Positions 1-8,140 of a DNA stretch of 64,000 nucleotides are shown piece by piece. The notes below the pieces were generated by a model, which was given only the letters and a program-made list of their open reading frames with translations, had not been told where the DNA came from and did no database searches. Position 1 is the first letter of the stretch. The number at the start of each line of letters is the position of its first letter. The stretch lies in assembly GCF_014649655.1 (NCBI RefSeq), contig NZ_BMTL01000029.1, positions 62,001 to 126,000 of the forward strand, written 5' to 3'. The translations under genes were made by a program, and so were the position numbers. Source of the DNA: Streptomyces humidus (lineage in GTDB: Bacteria; Actinomycetota; Actinomycetes; Streptomycetales; Streptomycetaceae).

Positions 1-1
1 G

Positions 2-715
2 CGTGTGGCGCTCGACCGCATGAAGGAGGCTTTCGACCTCCTCGGCGAGTACGTGACGGCCCAGGGCTACGACCTGAAGTTCGCCATCGAGCCCAAGCCG
101 AACGAGCCGCGCGGCGACATCCTGCTGCCCACGGTCGGCCACGCCCTGGCCTTCATCGAGCGCCTGGAGCGCCCGGAGCTGTACGGCGTCAACCCCGAGG
201 TCGGCCACGAGCAGATGGCCGGGCTGAACTTCCCGCACGGCATCGCGCAGGCGCTGTGGGCGGGCAAGCTCTTCCACATCGACCTCAACGGCCAGTCCGG
301 CATCAAGTACGACCAGGACCTGCGCTTCGGCGCCGGCGACCTGCGTGCCGCGTTCTGGCTGGTCGACCTGCTGGAGAGTGCCGGCTACGCGGGCCCGAAG
401 CACTTCGACTTCAAGCCGCCGCGCACCGAGGACCTCGACGGCGTGTGGGCGTCGGCCGCGGGCTGCATGCGCAACTACCTGATCCTCAAGGACCGCGCGG
501 CCGCCTTCCGCGGCGACCCGGAGGTCCAGGAGGCCCTGCGCGCCTCGCGTCTCGACGAGCTGGCCCAGGCCACCGCCGCCGACGGACTGCAGAGTCTGCT
601 CGCCGACCGCACCGCCTTCGAGGACTTCGACCCCGAGGCGGCCGCAGCCCGGGGGATGGCCTTCGAGCACCTCGACCAGCTCGCCATGGACCACCTCCTC
701 GGCGCTCGGGGCTGA
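2..715 (+). CDS. xylA: Xylose isomerase, C-terminal part (5' end outside window)
   Basis: Interconverts D-xylose and D-xylulose (and glucose/fructose) in the cytoplasm. About 237 residues are present, roughly residues 152-388 of the usual 388-aa actinobacterial enzyme; the frame is open at the window edge, so the true start lies upstream. The metal-binding residues of this half are visible: the Glu of AIEPKPNEPRGD, the Glu and His of NPEVGHEQ, the Asp of FHIDLNGQ, the two Asp of KYDQDL, and the Asp of HFDFKPPR. Counting back from the C terminus puts the first Glu at position 181, as in well-studied Streptomyces enzymes. The C-terminal tail that embraces the neighbouring subunit is complete (ends DHLLGARG). 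Two palindromes follow the stop. Assignment is near certain. Confidence 0.97.
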   Translation, partial: RVALDRMKEAFDLLGEYVTAQGYDLKFAIEPKPNEPRGDILLPTVGHALAFIERLERPELYGVNPEVGHEQMAGLNFPHGIAQALWAGKLFHIDLNGQSGIKYDQDLRFGAGDLRAAFWLVDLLESAGYAGPKHFDFKPPRTEDLDGVWASAAGCMRNYLILKDRAAAFRGDPEVQEALRASRLDELAQATAADGLQSLLADRTAFEDFDPEAAAARGMAFEHLDQLAMDHLLGARG

Positions 716-722
716 AACAACC

Positions 723-747
723 GCACACACGCGCGCGTGTGTGTACG
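723..747. repeat. Alternating purine-pyrimidine tract with 20-bp palindrome
   Basis: Positions 723-747 alternate strictly between purine and pyrimidine ((CA)n, then (CG)n, then (TG)n). Positions 724-743 form a perfect 20-bp inverted repeat. A shorter alternating stretch follows at about 760-773. The tract starts 8 bp after the xylA stop. Such sequence could form a hairpin in RNA or left-handed Z-DNA; which, if either, is inference. Confidence 0.6.
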
Positions 748-771
748 GCCGAGGGGGCCGCACACACGCGT

Positions 772-797
772 GCCGCCGGACGTTCGCGTCCGGCGGC
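772..797 (+). terminator. Probable terminator of xylA (11-bp stem, TTCG loop)
   Basis: Perfect 11-bp arms, GCCGCCGGACG at 772-782 and its complement at 787-797, enclose the tetraloop TTCG at 783-786, an exceptionally stable loop. It lies 57 bp after the xylA stop and has no T tract, as is common for Streptomyces terminators. The position between two genes on the same strand supports termination. Confidence 0.75.
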
Positions 798-910
798 CGA
801 CGGAACCTCCGGGCGCAATACGCCGGAATCATGTCCTCCGTGACCTGAACCGGTATCAACTCGCGCGCGGGGGTCGCCTCCTGGACGGGCCCACGGTCAG
901 GCTGGGCGGT

Positions 911-1363
911 ATGGCCCTACCGCCCGTACCGCCTCAGCCGCCCGTACCGCCGGGTGACATGCCGCCTCCCGGCGGCTTCGGACCGCCCACCGCCCCTTAC
1001 GCGGCCGGGACGGCCGACGGCCCGGGCGGTCCCGGCCGGCCCAGGAAGCCGCTCTTCGTGGTGCTCGTCCTGCTGATCGTGGCCGGTGTCGTGCTCGCCG
1101 TCGTGCTGACGGCCTCGAACGACCGCTCCCCGGACGACGCGCCGGGCCCCGGGGACAGCGCCACGACCTCTCCGAAGCCTTCCGCCAGCCTTCCGGTGGA
1201 ACTGCCCAGCGGCTTCCCGGGCGAACTGCCGTCGCACCTCCCCACCGGCTTGCCCACGCAGTTGCCGAGCACTCTGCCGACCGAGTTGCCGAGCGGACTC
1301 CCGACGGAGTTTCCGAGTGGACTGGAGTCGCTGCTGCCACAGGCGGCGGAGCCTGCTTCGTAG
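911..1363 (+). CDS. Proline-rich single-pass membrane protein of unknown function
   Basis: 150 aa from ATG at 911; the frame is open further upstream, but this ATG begins the compositionally distinct protein. Residues 1-45 are Pro/Gly-rich (PPVPPQPPVPPG), followed after PGRPRK by one strong transmembrane helix (LFVVLVLLIVAGVVLAVVL, about residues 50-68). The outside part is a low-complexity Ser/Thr/Pro tail with a degenerate repeat of the type LPTELPSGLPT, recurring at about 4-8-residue spacing to the C terminus. This layout (cytoplasmic Pro-rich head, anchor, wall-spanning tail) is common among Streptomyces membrane proteins of unknown role. No catalytic motif is visible. It stands alone between the xylA terminator and a gene remnant on the other strand. 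Confidence 0.6.
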   Translation: MALPPVPPQPPVPPGDMPPPGGFGPPTAPYAAGTADGPGGPGRPRKPLFVVLVLLIVAGVVLAVVLTASNDRSPDDAPGPGDSATTSPKPSASLPVELPSGFPGELPSHLPTGLPTQLPSTLPTELPSGLPTEFPSGLESLLPQAAEPAS

Positions 1364-1369
1364 CCGGCG

Positions 1370-1560
1370 TCACCGACCGCGCGGCAGCCGCACGTACGCG
1401 AACGACGCAGCGATGCCGCTGTTCGACCAGCCGCCCCTGGGCGTGGAAGGCATCCTTCGCCGTCCGTCATCCCGTAGACGTAGACGTTGTCCTTGATGAG
1501 GGCCGGAGTGGCGCGGTCCGAGAGCAGAGGCACGCACCGAACGGTGTGCTGTCTGGAGGT
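1370..1560 (-). pseudogene. 3' remnant of an unidentified protein gene, frameshifted
   Basis: On the minus strand one frame reads TVRCVPLLSDRATPALIKDN then VYVYGMTDGEGCL, which has ordinary protein composition. Shortly after, the sensible reading jumps to another frame, GGWSNSGIAASFAYVRLPRGR, ending at a stop at 1370-1372. Together they look like the C-terminal part of one protein broken by a frameshift near 1440. No start codon or upstream domain is preserved. I do not recognise the family. Its stop lies a few bases from the stop of the convergent proline-rich gene. Confidence 0.35.
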
Positions 1561-1618
1561 GAAAGCGGAGCGGCGGCCGTCTGCCGGACCGACACGGCGC
1601 TGAGGACGATATGCGAAC

Positions 1619-3004
1619 TCAGTCAGGGAATGCGCTTCCTTCGCCGCCGGGCCGCGCGGTGGCCAGGGCCGTCGCCGGATCGTGGGCGGCGCCGCCCGCA
1701 GGTGTCCAGCGGCCGCCCTCCTCGCGGAACGGCCACCAGCGACCGTCCCGCCCCAACCGCAGTTGACAGCCCGTGCCCACGGCCGTCCACCGATTTCCCC
1801 GCTCTTGCAGCAGAGGCCGTTCGTCCTCCTCCCAGGCCGAGTCCAGCGCCGCACGCGCGCGTACGAGCGCTTCGCCCTCGACGGTCCACTCCTCCTCGAG
1901 GACCGACAACGCGGACGCGCCTCCGTGCGCCCAGGCGCGCACCCCCAGTTCGAGCTGCTCCCGGTCACGCCCCGACCCGGCGGCGAGCCGGCCGGCCACG
2001 ACCGCGGCGGGTGTCTCCCCCGCGTGGGGGCCTCCGAGGACGCCCGCCGCCAGCCGCACCGCGTCCTGGGCGAGCGTCGACCGACCCGTGGCCGCCGCGC
2101 TCCGTCCGGCGTTTTCCCGCAACGCTTCCACGAGCATCCTTCGCGCCTCGACGGCCGTCAGCGCCGCCAGAATCTCCAGCGCCGCCGGGTCCAGCCCGAG
2201 GGGGACCGGCGCATCCGTGTCCAGCGACGGGGGAAGGCCCGGTTCCTGCGGAAGTTCGGTTGCGGCGGGCAGCGGGGGCAGGACGCTCCCGGCCGCGTAG
2301 GCCTCCGCCGCGTCCACGCCCTCCGCCCCCGGTCCGGACACCTCCTCCGCGGCGACACCGCGCGCCTGGAGGGCGCCCAGCAGGGAGTCCTCGCGGCACC
2401 CTCTGAGCAGCAGCAGGATGAACGGGTCCTGGTCGAGCAGCCTTGCCACCTGATAGCAGACGGCCGCGGTATGACCGCAGTGGTCCCACGCTCCGCAGTC
2501 GCACTCGGCCTCCAGGTCGCCGAGCCCCGGGAGGAGGCTGATGCCGGCCGTCTCGGCGTCCTCGACCAGATGCGGGGGCATCTCGCGGTCGAGCAGCGCG
2601 GCCACGTGCCCGGATCGCTCACCCGCCAGGTCCAGGAACCGGTCCCACTGCGCGTCCGAAAGCACGTCGAGCAGCACGTCTGCCCTGTGCGCCGTGCGAT
2701 CGCGGTCCCGGACGACGGCCGTGACGCGTCCCGGCCGCACCGACACCGCGCCCACGGCGCCCGCCCGCGCCAGCCGGCGGCCTGTCCTCACCTGCGCCCC
2801 GTCCAGCGCGCCGTCCTCCAGGGCGGACAGCCACGCCCGGCCCCACCAGGTCCGCGCGAACGCCTTTCCGGGCACGGGAGGCGACGCGGCGAAAGTCCGT
2901 TCGTCGCCGTCGATGCCGTCGATGCCGTCGATGCCGTCGATGCCGTCGATGCCGTCGATGCCGTCGATGCTGTCGTGGCTGACGTGCCCGTCGTGCCCGC
3001 TCAT
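1619..3004 (-). CDS. SWIM zinc-finger protein coupled to the SNF2 helicase
   Basis: 461 aa. The ATG (3004-3002) overlaps the TGA of the helicase gene in an ATGA, which fixes the start and implies translational coupling; a longer open frame upstream is only GC-rich read-through. Near the N terminus is a run of seven Ile-Asp-Gly repeats encoded by a 9-bp tandem repeat. At about residues 160-175 the motif CDCGAWDHCGH matches the SWIM pattern CxC...CxH, a zinc-binding fold linked to DNA or protein binding and often found beside SNF2 ATPases. The rest is helical and Ala-rich, ending GGEGSAFPD. It is probably an accessory subunit of the neighbouring remodeller; substrate unknown. Confidence 0.85.
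   Translation of the reverse strand: MSGHDGHVSHDSIDGIDGIDGIDGIDGIDGIDGDERTFAASPPVPGKAFARTWWGRAWLSALEDGALDGAQVRTGRRLARAGAVGAVSVRPGRVTAVVRDRDRTAHRADVLLDVLSDAQWDRFLDLAGERSGHVAALLDREMPPHLVEDAETAGISLLPGLGDLEAECDCGAWDHCGHTAAVCYQVARLLDQDPFILLLLRGCREDSLLGALQARGVAAEEVSGPGAEGVDAAEAYAAGSVLPPLPAATELPQEPGLPPSLDTDAPVPLGLDPAALEILAALTAVEARRMLVEALRENAGRSAAATGRSTLAQDAVRLAAGVLGGPHAGETPAAVVAGRLAAGSGRDREQLELGVRAWAHGGASALSVLEEEWTVEGEALVRARAALDSAWEEDERPLLQERGNRWTAVGTGCQLRLGRDGRWWPFREEGGRWTPAGGAAHDPATALATARPGGEGSAFPD
2906..2968. repeat. Seven perfect 9-bp tandem repeats inside a coding region
   Basis: The 9-mer GCCGTCGAT (plus strand) is repeated seven times head to tail without mismatch, followed by a diverged eighth unit. 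On the minus strand it encodes seven Ile-Asp-Gly repeats near the N terminus of the SWIM protein. As a multiple of three, copy-number change would alter length without breaking the frame. Confidence 0.95.
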
Positions 3005-5919
3005 CGTGTGCCCCCTCGCAGTTCCACCAGGTCGGCCAGCTCGGCGTCCGTCAGTTCCGTGAGCGCCGTCTCCTCGCCACCGAGAACGGCGTCGGCGAGG
3101 TCCTGCTTGCGGCGCAGCATGCCGGCGATGCGATCCTCGACCGTGCCTTCCGCGATCAAACGGTGTACCTGCACCGGTCGGGTCTGGCCGATGCGGTAGG
3201 CGCGGTCGGTGGCCTGAGCTTCGACGGCCGGGTTCCACCAACGGTCGTAGTGCACGACGTGCTCCGCGCGCGTGAGGTTGAGGCCGGTGCCCGCAGCCCG
3301 GAGCGACAGCAGGAACACGGGGATCTCGCCGTCCTGGAAGCGCCTGACCATGGCGTCCCGCTCGGCGAGGGGAACACCGCCGTGCAGGAACTGGGAGGGC
3401 ACGCCTCGGGCTGCCATGTGCTGCTCCAGCAGACGTGCCAGGCTTACGTACTGCGTGAAGAGGAGAACGCTCGCGCCCTCGGAGAGGAGGGCGTCGAGCA
3501 GCTCGTCCAGGAGCTCCAGTTTCCCGGAGCGTCCGGCGGTCCTCGGCCGCTCCTCCCGCAGGTACTGCGCGGGATGGTTGCAGATCTGCTTGAGCGCAGT
3601 CAGCATTTTCACGATCAGTCCGCGTCGCGCCATGTCGTCGGCCCCGGCGATCGCCGCCAGGGTCTCGCGCACCACGGCCTCGTAGAGGCCCGCCTGCTCC
3701 TCGGTGAGGGACACGGGGTGATCGGTCTCGGTCTTGGGCGGCAGTTCCGGGGCGATCCCGGGGTCCGACTTGCGGCGGCGCAGCAGGAACGGCGCCACGA
3801 GCCGGGTCAGTCGCTCGGCTGCGGCCGGATCGCCCCCGCCCTCGACCGAGCGCGCGTACCGCGTACGGAAGGCCCCCGGACGGCCCAGGAGCCCTGGTGT
3901 CGTCCAGTCCAGGATCGCCCACAGCTCCGACAGGTTGTTCTCCACGGGGGTGCCGGTCAGCGCCACGCGTGCGCGTGCGCCGATCGTGCGCAGCGCCCGA
4001 GCGGTGGCCGAGCAGGGGTTCTTGACGTGCTGTGCCTCGTCCGCCACGACCAGCCCCCACGTCGCCCGGCCGAGGCGGTCCGCGTCCAGTCGCAGCGTGC
4101 CGTACGTGGTGAGCACGAACTCCCCGTCGGCCAGGTCCTCCAGGTCGCGACGGGCACCGTGGAAGCGGCGCACAGGCGCCCCCGGCGCGAACCTTTCGAT
4201 CTCCCGCTGCCAGTTGCCCATGAGGGACGTCGGGCAGACCACGAGTGTGGGGCCCGCCGAGGACGGATCCGTCTGACGGTGCAGGTGCAGCGCGATCAGC
4301 GTGACCGTCTTGCCGAGCCCCATGTCGTCCGCCAGGCAGCAGCCCAGTCCCAGGGCGGTGGTCCGGGCCAGCCAGGTCAGGCCGCGCCGCTGGTAGTCGC
4401 GCAGGGTGGCGTCGAGCGTGGCGGGCTGCTCCACCGGCTCGGGCGCCTCGGCGCCGGTCAGCCGCTCCCGCAGGGCCGCCGGCCACCCGGTGGACCGTAC
4501 GTCGACCCGGCGGCCGTCGATCTCCGTGGAGCCCGTCAGGGCCGCGCTCAGGGCGTCCACGGGCGTCATCCTGCCGTCCTGCCGGGCGCGGGCCCGGCGC
4601 AGCTCCCTCGGGTCGAGTAGGACCCACTGATCGCGCAGCCGCACCAACGGCCGGTCCGCTTCTGCCAGCTGCTCCAGTTCCTCCCGCGTCAGCCGCCGGT
4701 CGCCCAGCCCGAACGACCAGGTGAAGCTCACCAGCGTGTCCGCCGACAGGAAGGACGGAGTGTCCGAGCCGACGCGACCGGGTTTCGCCTCTTCCTGCGG
4801 TTGCCCCACGACCGCGTGGATCGTCAGCGAGCGGACGAGCTCCTTCGGCCAGTGCACCTCCACACCGGCGTTCGCCAGGGCCCGTGTGCCCTCCCCGAGG
4901 AGCTCGGCGATCTCCTCCTCGAGAAGATCGACGGCGTCCGGGACGCCGGCGGACAGCAGCGGGGCGAGCGGTGGCCAGGCCCTGGCCGCGCGACGCAGCG
5001 CGAGCAGGGTCTCCATCCGCGCGTGGGGGCCGAACGCCCCGGGCGGGTCACCCCGGTCGCCCCAGATCTCGGCGGCGTCCGCGACGAGCGCGGGATCGCT
5101 CACGCTGTGCACCTGAAGCACGGCCCGGAACCCGGGTTTCGATCCGCCGCCGTCAGGGGGCGCCGAGGCCTCCGCGCCGCTCGTCTCCATCCCCTCGGCT
5201 CCGGCCGGGCCGAGTGCGGGCAGGCCGGGCCCCGAGACCTCGATTCGCAGCGAGATCCGTACGCGGGCGTCGTGTGCCTCTGAGACTTCGGCCGCCCACG
5301 CGCGCAGCTCAGGCGCGAGCTGCGGCTGCCGCGCCGCGTAGAGGGGGTCGCCGGTCACGAGCGACGCGGCGGGCGTGCGGGGCAGTGTGTCGGCGACGGC
5401 GTCCAGGAAGGTGCGCAGCAGGCGCTCGGGATCGGGGAGCCGTAGCGGTGTGGTCTCGTCCAACGGCACGGCGTGCGCTTCGGGTGGCATCGACGCGGCC
5501 AGTCTGCGCACCTGCTCGATGTCCTGCGCGCCCAGTGGCCCCATCCGCCATACGTCGTGGCCTTCCGGGGACAGGCCGGGAAGGAGCAGCCCGCGTGCGG
5601 CGCACCGCAGGGCGAGCAGGGTGGCCGCGCTCCAGAAGGCGGTGGACCGGTGGGCGTCCGGTTCGGCACGCGTGCGGGTGAGGACGGGGAGGGCGTCCCA
5701 CATCGGCAGCAGCACGGCCGGCACGCGCGCGAGGGTCACACCGGTGCCGTGCGGTACGACCAGGCGCAGTCGGTGGGCGGAAGCCGGTGGGGCGGCTGGA
5801 GGAACCTGTTCCTCGCCGTAAGGACGCCAGAAGGCGACGCCGCCGGCGCGGGCCGGAGCCCCGGGGAGGAAAACGGCGCGGCAACGGGCCGGCTCGAAGA
5901 TCTCGGACGGTGCGTCCAC
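3001..5919 (-). CDS. SNF2-family DEAD/DEAH-box helicase
   Basis: 972 aa, GTG start. Residues 1 to about 450 form the helicase-associated N-terminal region found in bacterial SNF2 proteins. The ATPase follows: LRDYQRRGLTWL, Walker A ADDMGLGKT near residue 530, Walker B DEAQ near 626, and motif III LTGTPVEN. The C-terminal helicase lobe has TQYVSLARLL, LSLRAAGTGLNLTRA, and motif VI ATDRAYRIGQTRPVQVHRL. All ATPase motifs look intact, so it should be an ATP-dependent DNA translocase that remodels protein-DNA complexes. It overlaps the downstream SWIM gene by 4 bp; this pair recurs in actinobacteria. An AT-richer stretch at 5951-5963 with the palindrome TCAAATTTGA precedes it and may be part of the promoter. 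Confidence 0.93.
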   Translation of the reverse strand: MDAPSEIFEPARCRAVFLPGAPARAGGVAFWRPYGEEQVPPAAPPASAHRLRLVVPHGTGVTLARVPAVLLPMWDALPVLTRTRAEPDAHRSTAFWSAATLLALRCAARGLLLPGLSPEGHDVWRMGPLGAQDIEQVRRLAASMPPEAHAVPLDETTPLRLPDPERLLRTFLDAVADTLPRTPAASLVTGDPLYAARQPQLAPELRAWAAEVSEAHDARVRISLRIEVSGPGLPALGPAGAEGMETSGAEASAPPDGGGSKPGFRAVLQVHSVSDPALVADAAEIWGDRGDPPGAFGPHARMETLLALRRAARAWPPLAPLLSAGVPDAVDLLEEEIAELLGEGTRALANAGVEVHWPKELVRSLTIHAVVGQPQEEAKPGRVGSDTPSFLSADTLVSFTWSFGLGDRRLTREELEQLAEADRPLVRLRDQWVLLDPRELRRARARQDGRMTPVDALSAALTGSTEIDGRRVDVRSTGWPAALRERLTGAEAPEPVEQPATLDATLRDYQRRGLTWLARTTALGLGCCLADDMGLGKTVTLIALHLHRQTDPSSAGPTLVVCPTSLMGNWQREIERFAPGAPVRRFHGARRDLEDLADGEFVLTTYGTLRLDADRLGRATWGLVVADEAQHVKNPCSATARALRTIGARARVALTGTPVENNLSELWAILDWTTPGLLGRPGAFRTRYARSVEGGGDPAAAERLTRLVAPFLLRRRKSDPGIAPELPPKTETDHPVSLTEEQAGLYEAVVRETLAAIAGADDMARRGLIVKMLTALKQICNHPAQYLREERPRTAGRSGKLELLDELLDALLSEGASVLLFTQYVSLARLLEQHMAARGVPSQFLHGGVPLAERDAMVRRFQDGEIPVFLLSLRAAGTGLNLTRAEHVVHYDRWWNPAVEAQATDRAYRIGQTRPVQVHRLIAEGTVEDRIAGMLRRKQDLADAVLGGEETALTELTDAELADLVELRGGTR

Positions 5920-6181
5920 GGAAACCCTCTGCGCGGAGATGAGCCTCTCCTCAAATTTGACTACTTGGGGTGGGGTCGCCGAGAGTACAGCACCTCACCG
6001 AGAACGTGGACCACTTTCGGATCGGCCTCGGACGCGGACCTGCGAAGCGCGAGACACACGGCTCTCAGGGGCGTCTCGGGGTGCACCTCAGGGACGTCTC
6101 AGGGTCAGGATCGGAACCGTGGGCGGCGCGGGCCCGTTTCCATGGCAGAGAGCGGCAACGGCCGCGGAGGAGGCGACACAG

Positions 6182-6364
6182 ATGTCGAAGAACGCGAAGA
6201 TCGCCGTGGGCGGTGTGGCGGTCGGGCTTCTCCTGTTGATCTGGCTGCCCTGGTGGGCTGCCCTGTTGATCGTGGTGGGTGTCCCGGCGGCGGCCTACCT
6301 CACGCTCGATCCGGCACAGCGGCGCAGACTGCGCCGTGTCACGCGCAAGGAAATCGGCCGCTGA
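6182..6364 (+). CDS. Small membrane protein, 60 aa
   Basis: ATG at 6182 follows a good ribosome site (GGAGGAGG, 6-13 bases upstream). The product has a short basic N terminus, two closely spaced hydrophobic segments (VAVGLLLLIWLPWWAALLI and a second one through VVGVPAAAYLTL) and a strongly basic tail (RRRLRRVTRKEIGR). It is probably a hairpin in the membrane with a cytoplasmic basic tail. No known function; it resembles the many small membrane proteins of Streptomyces. It is transcribed divergently from the SNF2 gene and stands alone. The 206 bases after it hold no feature I can support. Confidence 0.6.
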   Translation: MSKNAKIAVGGVAVGLLLLIWLPWWAALLIVVGVPAAAYLTLDPAQRRRLRRVTRKEIGR

Positions 6365-6570
6365 CGCGCGGGCCCCGCGGCTCGGGGGGAACGACCGGTG
6401 CGGCCCTCCAGGAGCCATAGCGGTCAGGGCGGCCGCCGGGACCTTCGCCGTTCACCTAGGCCCCCTTTGTCACCGAGGGTGTCGATGGTCGACGCAGGAA
6501 TCCATGACCCCCAAAGTCGCCGTTGTCGCCACAGGGACGACGGCCGTCGAGAAGGGAGAGACCGGAAGCT

Positions 6571-7566
6571 TCACAGAGGGCGCACGGCCATCTTGTCGAG
6601 CGCCTCGAGAAGCCCGGGCAGTTCGGGTCCGCGGCCGATCGGGAGCACCTCGCCGGGCTTGTCATCGAGGAGGACGAATGCGATGTCGTCGGTCCTGGCC
6701 ACCAGCGACCAGCCGGGTCCGTCGGCGCGCAGAGTGCGCGCCTCACCGGGAGCGAACGAAGAGCGCACGCGGCCGAGCGGGGGAGGGGTGTCCACATAGG
6801 CGCGTACTTCGGCCAGCACACGTCGGATGTCGCTGTGACCCCCCGGCGCGTCCTTCCGGGCCTCTGGTGCCTCTCCGGCCTCACCGGTGCCTGCCACGCC
6901 TGCGGAACCAGGCGCCTCGCCGTCCCCGTCGGGCCCCGAGGCCGCGCCGGGCGCCGAGGTCGTGCCGGGCCGGCCGCCCTCGCGGGCCTGGTCCGTCCGG
7001 TCGGCTCGCTGCGCCCCGACGGCGTCTGTGTGCGTCCCGGCGCCGCCCTCCCGGGAGGGCACGAACTCCGTGTCGTCGATCTGCTCGCGCCACAGCGCCC
7101 ACTGCAGCGCGATCTCGTCTGCCCCCAGCCGCCGCTGGGCCGGACCCCAGGTGCTCGCGTCGGGCGGGCGCAATGCCGGGCCGTCCGCCACCTCGGGAGC
7201 GGGATCGTGCGGCGCCGGCACGCCGGGAGCCGCGACGGCGACCGCCAGCGGCCAGCCGGGCAGCGCGGCGACCACCGTCCGTTCGGCGGGTGACAGGTCG
7301 TACTCCATACCGCAGTCCCACGACGCGATGGCGACGGCGACCAGCGACACGTCGTCGATGACGACGGTCCAGCGTGCGCCTTCGCCGTCCTGGCCCAGCA
7401 CCAAGCCGTAGCCGTCGGCGAGCGGCGGGAGGCCGAGCGCCGCACAGGCCTCCGGATAGTCGTCGCCCAGCGCACTCGGGAACTTCGCCGGCGTCAACAG
7501 CACCGCCGTGAGCACATAGAGCGCATCGTCCGCGGCGGCGACGGCGTCCTCGTCCGTCCCGGCCAT
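6571..7566 (-). CDS. Conserved hypothetical protein with two domains and a Gly/Ala-rich linker
   Basis: 331 aa from ATG at 7566, preceded by GGGGAGG at a good distance; a GTG at 7602 in frame is the alternative. The N-terminal half (to about residue 150) is folded-looking, with ALYVLTAVLLTPAKFPSALG, LVLGQDGEGARWTVVIDD and MEYDLSPAERTVVAALPGWP. A low-complexity Gly/Ala/Pro/Asp linker of about 75 residues follows. A C-terminal domain ends with WSLVARTDDIAFVLLDDKPG and LPGLLEALDKM. There is no signal peptide or catalytic motif. I do not recognise a characterised family; the overall look is of an actinobacterial soluble protein of unknown function. Confidence 0.65.
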   Translation of the reverse strand: MAGTDEDAVAAADDALYVLTAVLLTPAKFPSALGDDYPEACAALGLPPLADGYGLVLGQDGEGARWTVVIDDVSLVAVAIASWDCGMEYDLSPAERTVVAALPGWPLAVAVAAPGVPAPHDPAPEVADGPALRPPDASTWGPAQRRLGADEIALQWALWREQIDDTEFVPSREGGAGTHTDAVGAQRADRTDQAREGGRPGTTSAPGAASGPDGDGEAPGSAGVAGTGEAGEAPEARKDAPGGHSDIRRVLAEVRAYVDTPPPLGRVRSSFAPGEARTLRADGPGWSLVARTDDIAFVLLDDKPGEVLPIGRGPELPGLLEALDKMAVRPL

Positions 7567-8140
7567 CCCAGCCTCCCCATCGGTTCGTCCAACGGCGCGC
7601 ACCCTAGTGCGGCGGGAAGGCGCTTGTCACTGCCGACCGACCATTCGGAGCTGCAGCTTTCCGGTCGGACGGGGCGAATCGACCATCTCCGGCCGTCGGA
7701 CGCCGTATGGCGTCGGCAGCCCGAGCGGCGCACGGACCACGGCATAGGGCGGTTCGTCGCGCTCCCGTGCGAGAGCGAGGACCGCGCGACAGGGGCGGTT
7801 CATCGACCGCGAAGGACAGCACCTGCGACGACACCCGGCCGCCGCCTCATCGAACCTGCCCTGGTCGTCTTCCGCGCGGGTCGAGCGTAGACGGCGGCCG
7901 CCTCGACAGGATCGGGTGCGCGCCTTCGGCCGGCCCGGGTCCGACGTCTCGCCCGGACGCACGCCCGGGACGGCCCTGCTGCACGGGCCGGCGTGCGCGT
8001 CACGTCGAAGTGCCTCCCGTAGCCGTGCGGATCCTGCAGAACCCGCCGACCGCCTTCCCGGGGGATGACGGCGACTGGACGTTCATCTCCTCCTTTTCGC
8101 CCTAGAGTTGGCGGTCGGGCGACAGAAGGGGGACAAAGCG
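7567..8140. other. Intergenic region between two divergent genes
   Basis: 574 bases between the divergent starts at 7566 and 8141. The open frames here are short, Arg/Pro/Gly-rich and lack ribosome sites, as expected of non-coding GC-rich DNA. Promoters for both flanking genes must lie here. A TAGAGT (8103-8108) could be a -10 element for the plus-strand gene, but no convincing -35 is placed correctly. No RNA gene or repeat was recognised. Confidence 0.4.

Noticed and set aside
2906..2968. CRISPR array
   Set aside because: The repeats are 9 bp, contiguous, in-frame within a gene and have no spacers.
6450..6470. PHO box (GTTCACC at about 6451-6457)
   Set aside because: Only one half-like copy without the required second direct repeat at 11-base spacing.
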